DNA from: Asterochloris sp. CNOR1
Lineage: Eukaryota; Chlorophyta; Trebouxiophyceae; Trebouxiales; Trebouxiaceae
Assembly: GCA_963969365.1 (NCBI GenBank)
Contig: OZ017746.1
Span: 372,001 to 436,000 of the forward strand
Direction of reading: 5' to 3'
Length of the DNA stretch: 64,000 nucleotides
In this document: positions 56,477 to 64,000 of the stretch, piece after piece
Numbering within the stretch: the stretch's first letter is position 1
Layout of the letters: each line of letters begins with the position of its first letter
Notes under the pieces: generated by a model
Seen by the model: the letters and a program-made list of their open reading frames with translations, nothing else
Database searches by the model: none
What the model was told of the DNA's origin: nothing
Position numbers and translations under genes: made by a program

Positions 56477-59400
56477 ATGCCCACATCAGGCAAGCGACCC
56501 CTTGCAAGCCTCAAGGAGGCAGACCTCAAGGGCAAGAAGGTGTTTGTGAGGGTAGACCTGAATGTGCCTCTGGACGACAATCTTCAAGTCACAGATGACA
56601 CCAGGATTCGCTCAGTCGATATGACTGTCAAGTACCTGATAAGAAATGGAGCCAAGACCATTCTAGCATCGCACCTGGTGAACTCCTGGGACTGCACCTG
56701 TTATGCCTCTATGCCTGCATTTGCAGCTCTCAGCATGGAGCCATGCTATCTGCTCAGTCCCAATCGCTTTGCTTATCTGTTGCAGGGCAGGCCAAAGAAG
56801 GGACCAGAGGCCAAGTTCAGTCTGAAGGCTGTTGTCCCCCGGCTCTCTGAGGTTGTTGGCACAAAGGTGAGGCTGGCAACTGTCTCGTCTTCACAGCGCT
56901 CACCCAGCAAGGAGCGGGTGTTTGAGCCCAGATGTTTGTCCCTCATGGCTCGGCTGCACCATGCATGCGTCGCCCCATGCGCCTGGCAGGGCATTATCAG
57001 ATTGGTGTCCAACTGGCACACTGCTCACATCATCATGCAACAGCCTTCACTCAAGCCCAATTATGGCGCATGTCATGCATGCATGGTGCTGAAGCGTGCA
57101 GGGCACCGGCCAGCTGCTTGACAAGTTGTTGCATGCACCCTTGCCAGGACATCACACCCAATCGCCATCAGCACAGCTCAGTCAGCGCGCCGCATGCAGC
57201 AAGCCTCTGCCGCCTGTCAAGTGTTTGCCTGCCATTCTGCAAGGGTATGAAGACTGTCGCCTGCCTTTTCAAAGCGTCTAGTCAGCATGCAGCAGCCAGA
57301 CAAACCCCAGCCGCGTGACAAGTGCCCATCTGCTGTTTCATGAGGGCGTGTCTCTCCTGCACTTGCGCCTTGTCAGCATGTAGCAGCTAGCCAGACCCCA
57401 GCCGCCTGACAAGTGTCTGCCTGCGGCCCTGCAGGTCATCATGGCGCCTCACATGCTTCCCACTAAGGCGTAGTCAGCATGTAGCAGCCAGCCAGACCCC
57501 AGCCGCCTGACAAGTGTCTGCCTGCGGCCCTGCAGGTCATCATGGCGCCTCACATGCTTCCCACTAAGCCTTAGTCAGCATGTAGCAGCCAGCCAGACCC
57601 CAGCCGCCTGACAAGTATTTGCCTGCGGCCGTGCAGGTCATCATGGGCACCTGGTGCCCTCCGAGTCAGCACTTGGTATGCCGTAGCCATGCCAGACCAA
57701 GCTGCCCTGGCCAGTGCTTGCCGTCCTGCCTTCAGGTGATCATGGCCCCTGACTGCATTGGCCCTGAGGTGGAGAAGATGGTCAACGACCTGCAGCCGGG
57801 GCAGGTGCTGCTGCTGGAGAATGTGAGGTTCCACAAGGAGGAGGAGCGCAATGATGATGCCTTTGCCGCCAAGGTGAGCTGCCAGAGCTGGCAGGAGCTG
57901 CCCGGCACCCTGACCAGCTCTGCAACCGGGGCAAGTGCTGCTGCTGGACAACGTTCGCTAACATGGGAAGGAGGAAGGCCACGACCATGCTTCTAGCTTC
58001 GAGGGGTGTAGCTCTGTTCTTGTGGAGGCCCCCACCAGAGTCTTAGGTCCCATCTACATGCACAGTCCGAGACGTTGGGCTGGCATGCCCAGCACTGAGC
58101 TGCTTTGCGCTGTCCTGCAATCTGGTGAGGGTGTCGTTGACATTGCCTCATGTCTTTCTGGCTGGAGAGACTCCATCATTCCCCTCACTTTGGGTGGGGA
58201 GGCCTCAAGCGCTAATATCTGCCGCTGGGGGCCGCTTCGCACTGCCTGCATCAAATGCAGAGCATAGCTGCTGCCCAGTGGGCTGTGCTGCTGAAAACTA
58301 CATCCAGGAAGTTGCCTTCAACAAAAGCAGCCGGCTGAGCTACAGCTAGGGCATCTCATGGCCATGCTACATGTGCAATTGCTGTCTACATCAGGCGTGT
58401 GTGGTGCTGTTGCTGTGCAGAAGGCCATGCCCTGGGGCAGGCTGCCCCTCACGCTGTGCTGCATTGGACAGACTGAGTGCTGAGCAGTGCGCCGCCAGGA
58501 CGTGAACCCTGCCTTGGGCTGGCTGGCAGTGAGAGTGCTGGGCTCCTTGGCTGCCCTTGCTGCCTGACAAGTGGGCAGCCTGCACCAGCATCTGGGGTGC
58601 GGGTGACCTACAGGGGCCAGCTTCCTGAGCTTGTGCTGCAGCAAGTCACAAGGATAGCCACCAGGCTGCATCCTGGGATCCCTGCAGCCAGCGTGTGTGG
58701 CCCTGCAGCTGGCATGTCAGGCAACTTTGCAGACCACTATGCGGGCGTTCTGAGGCAGCCCAGGAGCGGCAACAATGCTCCAGCCTGCCTGCCGGCCTGC
58801 AGCTCATGGGCCTTGCAGATTACTGAGCTGCAACACATTGCAACTTTACCCATGCTGCCTGCCTGCATGTGGCTAGTGCACTTGGCACTAGGTTGGCGAA
58901 CCACCGTCGCTCTGTGAAGTTTGGCGTCAATGCTGGAAATCCTGCCGGCAGCTGGCCGGCCTGGCCGACAGCTACATGTGCAACGCCTTTGGCCCAGCCT
59001 GACGAGGGTGTCGCCAAGAGTCTGTCCTCAAAGCCTGACTTGCTCACGTTTCCCTGCTACTGTGCCACACCTCAGGGGACACGCAGCCTCACGCAGTGCA
59101 CCCATGCCTCCTGCAGCTGGCCGGCCTGGCCGATATCTACGTGAACGACGCCTTCGGCACAGCCCACCGCGCCCACGCCTCCACCGAGGGCGTCACCAGG
59201 CACCTCTCCCCCTGCGTGGCTGGCTACCTGATGGAGAAGGAGCTGGACTATCTCATGGGGGCTGTGCAAATGCCCCAGCGGCCCTTTGCGGCCATCGTGG
59301 GGGGGTCCAAAGTATCCACCAAGATTGGCGTGCTGGAGAGCCTGATGAATAGGTGCAACAAGCTGCTGCTGGGGTGAGTCCAGCCGGTGAACAACAGTGT

Positions 59401-61725
59401 GCATGTTGTGCTGTGGTTTGTGGGTGCGGCAGGCTGCTGGAGACAGGGAGCACGGTCCGCAGGGTGGAGAGGGGGAAAAAGGAGGAATGGGGGCCGGGCA
59501 CTCTTGGAGCTCCGTACACATTTGCCGTCACCGCCCGGAGTCCTAGGGTAGTATCTGCAGTTGGTGGGCAGCCTGCTGGGCAAGCGCATCCAGCTGCTGC
59601 CAGGGTGACTGGGGTGCTGGTGGTAGGGGAGCTTGTGAATCGGTGAGGCTGCAGACAGGGCTGTTGCTGTGAGGTGCCCGTGAGGCCGTCGCAGTAGGCT
59701 CCTGCTGGGCTGTGGATGCAGCTCCATGAAACAGGTCCACCAGTGCTGCGTCAGGCAGTGCTGCAGAGTGAAGCAGTGCTGCAGAGCAGGTGTACAAGGG
59801 CATGGGTATCCAGCGGGGTGGCTGTTGCTGCTGCTTGTGTGTCAAACCACCTGAGCAGGTCCTGCCCAGCTTATTGTCAACCTGTCACCAGGATTACGCT
59901 GCTTCAGTCAAATAGATGAACAACATGCCTTCTGCACTGCAGTGGCGGCATGATCTTTACGTTCTACAAGGCACAAGGCCTGTGCGTTGGCAAGTCCCTT
60001 GTGGAGGAGTCGCAGGTCGGCTTCATTGTTTGTTATGTTATGCCATTGCCGCGGCGCAGCCTGTTCCAGCCTCGTGCCTCACTTTGCTGGGGTGCTGTGG
60101 GGCTTGCTCCCACCCGCCTCCTCTTTGACTTGTGTTGAGGCATCCAGGATCCAGCGGCGTCTGTGCATCGAAGCAAAATTATTCAGCAGAAGTCTTAATT
60201 GACCTTGATGAGCAGTGACCATTGTTTGGCACAGGGATGCTGGGGGGGAGGTGCCAAGCTGCGACGATATCCTTTGCCCCACCGCAGGTGGACCTGGCCA
60301 AGCAGCTGGAGGCAACTGCCAAGGAGAAGGGCGTGGAGCTGCTGCTGCCCACTGACATAGTGGTGGCCAATGAATTCAAGGCAGATGCTGAGCACAAGGT
60401 GGTTGCCGCAGACCAGATACCAGAGGGCTGGATGGTGAGCATGCCTTTTGCTGCTGCAGTCTTTGGGGGCCTCTCATAATGGTCATTGCCATGCCAAGCA
60501 CTGCTGGGGATCTTGAGCCTTGCATACCATGGCCGTGTGTATGTACCTGACGCTGAGCACAAAGGTCGTGTTGGTCAACCAGTTACCAGAGGGCTGGGTG
60601 TTGTGTGCATTACTGCTGGTCCAATTACTCTGGGGCGCTGACATCAATGCAGAATCGCTGTTGGGCCTGAACAGATGTTCACCCAACACAGGTTCAGGTC
60701 CTGCTATGCAAGGCAGTGCTTGTCGTGGTGCGTCCCTGCAGTCATCTGTGCCTTGTTGTGGCTTATTTGCTTGCTGCCTGCACGCAAGGCCGACAGCCAA
60801 AGGGGTGCTGAACCGCCCCTTGTCCGCCCAAGACAGCCCTCTGCGTTTCCCCCATTACGGAGGATGGCTTCGTCTTGGGTGACAGGCAAGTATCTGGCTT
60901 GCCCTGCAGGGCATGGACATTGGGCCAGACTCCCTGAAGAGCTTCGAGGCTGCGCTGAAAGACTGCGTGACCATCATCTGGAATGGGCCCATGGGCGTCT
61001 TTGAGATGGAGGCCTTCTCCAAAGGGACCTTTGGCATTGCAGAGACCCTGGCGGAGCTCACTGAAAAGGTGGGCAGGGGCTGCTGTGGCTTGGTCGTGGA
61101 GGGTCTGCCTGGATTGATAAAATAATTTGAGACCTTGTCACTGGCCAAGCTGGTCAGGGCAAATGTGGCTGAAGTTTCCAATGTATGAGTTTCTTGAATT
61201 CATCTGGACCTTGTAGTTGCAGGGAGCCGACCAGTGCTCACTGGTCGCATGTTAGGCAATGGCTGCAGTGGCTGGCCTTTGGCTTGCCCAATACACTTGG
61301 AATTGCTTGGGGACACTGCCAACAACCGATGCAGGCTTGCACACAAGGGCAGTTTGAGCCTCCCAGCAGCCTGAGTCTGAGTGCAGCTTGGGCTCAATGG
61401 CCTCCAACTCTCTCAAGCCTCCATTTCTGTCCCCTCACTGCTGAAGCTCTCGGATCCCCTGCGATTGCATGACTCAGCAGCATCCCCTGCTGCCTCCATG
61501 CAGCATCCAGCACAGCGTGTACCCAGGCAGACTATGTCCATGGTGCGTGCCGGCCTGCAGGGTGCTGTGACCATCATTGGCGGCGGGGACTCAGTGGCTG
61601 CTGTGGAGCAGGCCAATCTGGCTGACAAGATGTCGCACATCTCCACTGGGGGCGGGGCTGCCCTGGAGCTGCTGGAAGGAAAGGAGCTGCCAGGAGTGGC
61701 AGCGCTTGACACAGTCAGGAGCTGA
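56477..61725 (+). CDS. PGK: Phosphoglycerate kinase, plant/cyanobacterial type
   Basis: Transfers phosphate between 1,3-bisphosphoglycerate and ADP in glycolysis and, in reverse, in the Calvin cycle. Eight exons close in phase to 406 residues, a full single-domain-pair PGK: 56477-56677, 56786-56866, 57736-57873, 59117-59373, 59943-60015, 60288-60434, 60910-61068, 61561-61725. Key motifs: [15 protein letters not shown] and TRIRS (substrate Asp/Asn/Arg), [69 protein letters not shown]-like [22 protein letters not shown] and HISTGGGA (nucleotide site). As modelled it has no transit peptide, so it would be cytosolic, but see the open frame upstream. Confidence 0.96.
57180..57660 (+). repeat. Roughly 100-bp tandem array in PGK intron 2 carrying copies of the exon 3 acceptor
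   Basis: Units begin TCAGCATGTAGCAGCCAGCC at about 57374, 57474 and 57572, nearly identical over about 100 bp, with two decayed units before them (about 57180 and 57280). Each good unit contains CCTGCAGGTCATCATGG, matching the true exon 3 junction CCTTCAGGTGATCATGG at 57736 (VIMAP). In-frame stops (TAG at the unit joint) make the copies non-coding. Confidence 0.85.
57920..58000 (+). repeat. Echo of the 3' half of PGK exon 3
   Basis: CTGCAACCGGGGCAAGTGCTGCTGCTGGACAACGTTCG repeats, 130 bp downstream, the exon sequence encoding [13 protein letters not shown]. It then has a TAA where the enzyme has Phe-His, followed by a recognisable KEE and an Asp/Ala remnant. Confidence 0.8.
58940..59010 (+). 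repeat. Echo of PGK exon 4 start
   Basis: GCAGCTGGCCGGCCTGGCCGACAGCTAC… reads [16 protein letters not shown] then a stop. The real exon at 59117 reads [16 protein letters not shown]. The offset is about 165 bp. Confidence 0.8.
60551..60600 (+). repeat. Echo of PGK exon 6 end
   Basis: GCTGAGCACAAAGGTCGTGT…CAACCAGTTACCAGAGGGCTGG copies the exon 6 end (GCTGAGCACAAGGTGG…CAGATACCAGAGGGCTGG) about 167 bp downstream, with frame-shifting indels. Confidence 0.7.
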
Positions 61726-62010
61726 GCCTTGCAGCAGCAGCAGCACAGTAAATTGTAGATAGCATCTGTGGCCAGCAATGCAATGCACGTTGGCTTCGAT
61801 TCAGTCATGAATGCATGAGTGAAGTAGCATGACGGTCCTGTGTGACCAGTGTGACTAGCTAGCTGATGGCCGTCCAGACAGGTCAGTGCGTGACCCTGAA
61901 ACCTCTGCCCAGCTGCGTCGCAGATTGTGCAAACTTCTGGCAGCGTACAAGCTCAGGCAACACGGTTTCAAGCTGAAGCCAGCCACACTACAGGGGCTTC
62001 AGGGTGCCTC

Positions 62011-63776
62011 TCACTTCTGCTTTCTGCTCAGTGTATTAATGGCATGCAAGCGTTCTGCAAGCACAGGGTGGCTGTGGTGGGCTGCAGAGTAGAGCCAATC
62101 TACATTGGCAGGGGCTTTGTTCTTGCGATCCAGCACTCGCAGGCCACCCTTCAGGTCCTCTGCATGCCCCTGCTTCACAGCAAAAGCGTCTGCCTGGTAC
62201 TCAAACTTGCGGCTCAGCAGGTTGGTTGCAAAGGTGAGCACCTCATCCACTGGGCTGATGATGAGCTGGAACAGTACAAAATTGATGTAGTTGGGGCGAT
62301 ACCTAGTGAAGCCAAAACTCTCAAACAGTCCCGGGGCTGCACACAGAAGACCAGCAGTCATCAGCAGTGGTGTGTGAGCAATTTCAAAGCAGATGCTGAG
62401 GGAAGAGAGAGCTGTCAGGCAGCGTACATGCCTGGAAGTCAGCAGGTGGGCAAAAGGGCGATTGCTCCTGGCAGCACAATACTTTCAGCGCCCTGAAACT
62501 GTACCTGTGCGAATCATAACAAAGAGTCCAAGCTGGCTCAAGATGGTGACTTGCATCAGGACCAGGTTGTACATGATGTGTCTCATCTTCCAGTGCCCTG
62601 CAGGGAGCAACGAAGCTTCACACAGCCAGGGAGTGTTGAATGCTAGCATGGGGTCTGGCCTGCCCTGCCATGCCTGGGGTCTGGCCTGCGCAGCTTCAGC
62701 TCAGCCGTCGGTGCAGGATGTCTGCAGGCAGCAGCAGCAATGGCCACGAACGAGGCGAGTTGTCTGGGCAACCTTTCCAATGAAGCAGACTAGAAGGTGC
62801 GGGCTTAGGGCCATTGCAACTGGCAGCCACAATCACTCCAAAAGCAGGGACACACCCCAGCACTGCTCGCCCACCTCACCATCAAGCACAACAGAGGCCT
62901 CTTGACGTTTACAGAAGAGACCTCTCAGCACTGCTTACCCAGCTCACAAATGAGGACAGAAGAGACCTCTCAGCATCTACAAATGAGGCTTCTCAGCATT
63001 GCTCACCTAGCTCGTGCGCAAGAACAGCCACCACCTGGGGCTCAGTTGCCTGCTCCACCAATGTATCATACAGCACGATGCGCTTGTTATTGCCAAAGCC
63101 ATCTGCAAGCATGGACCCACATCAGGAAAGATCAGGCCTTGCATGCTCTGCCAGCAGCCCACGCCACCGCAGTGCAGTGCAGAGGGACGCATGGCTGGGC
63201 ACTGTTGACTTCAAGAAGCCATGCTGCGCTGAGACGTGCTGCTGCTGGGCAGCTGCTCAAGCGCAACACTAGGGAAGCATGCTCATTCTTGTAAGGGACA
63301 GCCTCCCATACGGCAGGACCGCAGAGGGCACAAAAACTCCCGCTGCCAAGCACATACTCACACATGTAGGCATTGCTGTGGGCGCTCCGGGTGGACCCAT
63401 CAATGACGTACAGCTTCTTCAGAGGGAAGCCCAGGGAGCCTGCCAGCGCCTCAATCTTCTCCCTGCATGTGAAAGTCTCAAGCTCCACCATGCACAGCAC
63501 CGCAAAATCGGAACTACTACAGAAGCAGGTCAGTGATGTTTCGGTGAGACGCAGGGCTCAGGAGCAGAGAAAGGGTCCATAAACTTGCAGGTGCTGCACC
63601 AGGAGGAAGCTGCTGCTGGTCAGCCAGTTGCCTCAGTGCCTACATGTCGGAGTACTCACCTGAGGGTGCCGGGCGCCAGCGGGACAAACTTGTTAAACAG
63701 CGGTGCAATGGCCACAGGGTAGATGATCATGAAGAACAACTGTACAGTCAGTATGAACAGCCAGAGGTAGACGGCC
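62011..63776 (-). CDS. STE24: STE24-type CAAX prenyl protease (M48), 5' part beyond the window
   Basis: Integral ER membrane zinc protease that removes the AAX tripeptide from farnesylated proteins. Visible exons, in phase: 63776-63660, 63462-63362, 63102-63007, 62597-62505, 62336-62011. Signatures: a transmembrane block [20 protein letters not shown], then [29 protein letters not shown] | [14 protein letters not shown]; the zinc motif HELGH, split between exons (…VLAHELG | [10 protein letters not shown]); the third zinc ligand region [20 protein letters not shown]; and a C-terminal [14 protein letters not shown]. The first exons, including the N-terminal membrane helices, lie to the right of the window. 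Confidence 0.93.
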
Positions 63777-64000
63777 TGCAAGATTGTGCAGACGTGTGAT
63801 TTGCAGGATTTGCTTTCTTGTGGGCCCCAGCAAGTGACTGCCGCCTGAAGTGGCTGGTCACCAGGAGGCATCATGCAAACATGATGGCAGCTATCTGTGA
63901 AAGGGGCATGCTTCTGGTGTGAGCGCAGCAGCTCAACATTGCGCCCACCATGATGGGCTTTGCATGGCTCAAAATGATCGTGGTTACGCTGACAAAGGGT
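63777..64000 (-). other. Right edge, intron of STE24
   Basis: Sequence upstream of the 63776 acceptor on the minus strand. I could not identify the next STE24 exon with confidence before the window ends. Confidence 0.5.

Noticed and set aside
1-64000. Prokaryotic operon, prophage, CRISPR or toxin-antitoxin content
   Set aside because: All confident genes are intron-split nuclear genes. Long uninterrupted frames are mostly shadows of GC-rich DNA, and no repeat-spacer arrays were seen.

Overview
The window is nuclear DNA of a eukaryote, most likely a unicellular green alga of the Trebouxiophyceae or a close relative. Every confident gene is split by many introns with GTGAGT/GTGAGC-like donors and CTGCAG/CTGCAC-like acceptors. 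Exons are GC-rich. The gene set joins plastid-lineage functions (a RelA/SpoT homolog with a transit-like N-terminus, a plant/cyanobacterial-type phosphoglycerate kinase) with ordinary eukaryotic housekeeping genes. I see no bacterial operons, tRNAs, rRNAs, CRISPR arrays or complete transposons. The lineage call is inference from style and gene content. I rebuilt exons by hand from splice motifs and reading-frame phase. Where all phases close into one open frame I give exact exon coordinates.

Layout, left to right. 0.3-5.9 kb: a DDT/WHIM-domain chromatin protein (+). 6-12.8 kb: a segmental duplication carrying two copies of a six-exon gene (-) for a small secreted Ala/Ser/Gln-rich protein, with a decayed copy of the DDT gene's last exon between them. 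13.4-21.4 kb: a 15-exon RSH (ppGpp) enzyme (-). 21.4-22.3 kb: a small unrecognised protein (+). 23.2-25.4 kb: an unrecognised protein (-), partly modelled. 25.5-27.9 kb: CCDC47 (-), head-to-head with SDHA (+, 28.2-33.7 kb). 34.0-35.8 kb: ASA1/GNB1L WD40 protein (-), head-to-head with SWC2/YL1 (+, 35.9-40.3 kb). 40.7-41.2 kb: an 81-residue small protein (+). 41.6-50.6 kb: a DUF3754/TMEM143-like membrane protein (-). 51.4-56.2 kb: an F-box/LRR protein (-), head-to-head with phosphoglycerate kinase (+, 56.5-61.7 kb). 62.0 kb to the right edge: STE24 CAAX protease (-), cut by the window end.

Two things stand out. First, many introns hold degenerate local copies of the neighbouring exon end plus its splice site ('echo exons'). 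I found them in at least seven unrelated genes (DDT, RSH, SDHA, DUF3754, F-box/LRR, PGK, CCDC47), often as tandem arrays with periods of about 60-130 bp. This points to a genome-wide process that duplicates exon/intron junctions. Second, the duplicated Ala-rich secreted proteins keep identical lengths for five of six exons and keep their unusual composition while individual residues diverge. That suggests a selected, silk-like or matrix-type extracellular protein of no family I recognise.

Functional links: ASA1 (PIKK/chaperone and chromatin assembly), SWC2 (SWR1 complex) and the DDT protein (ISWI partner) are chromatin-related. SDHA and PGK are core metabolism. RSH is the plastid stringent response. 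CCDC47 and STE24 act in ER membrane protein biogenesis and processing.
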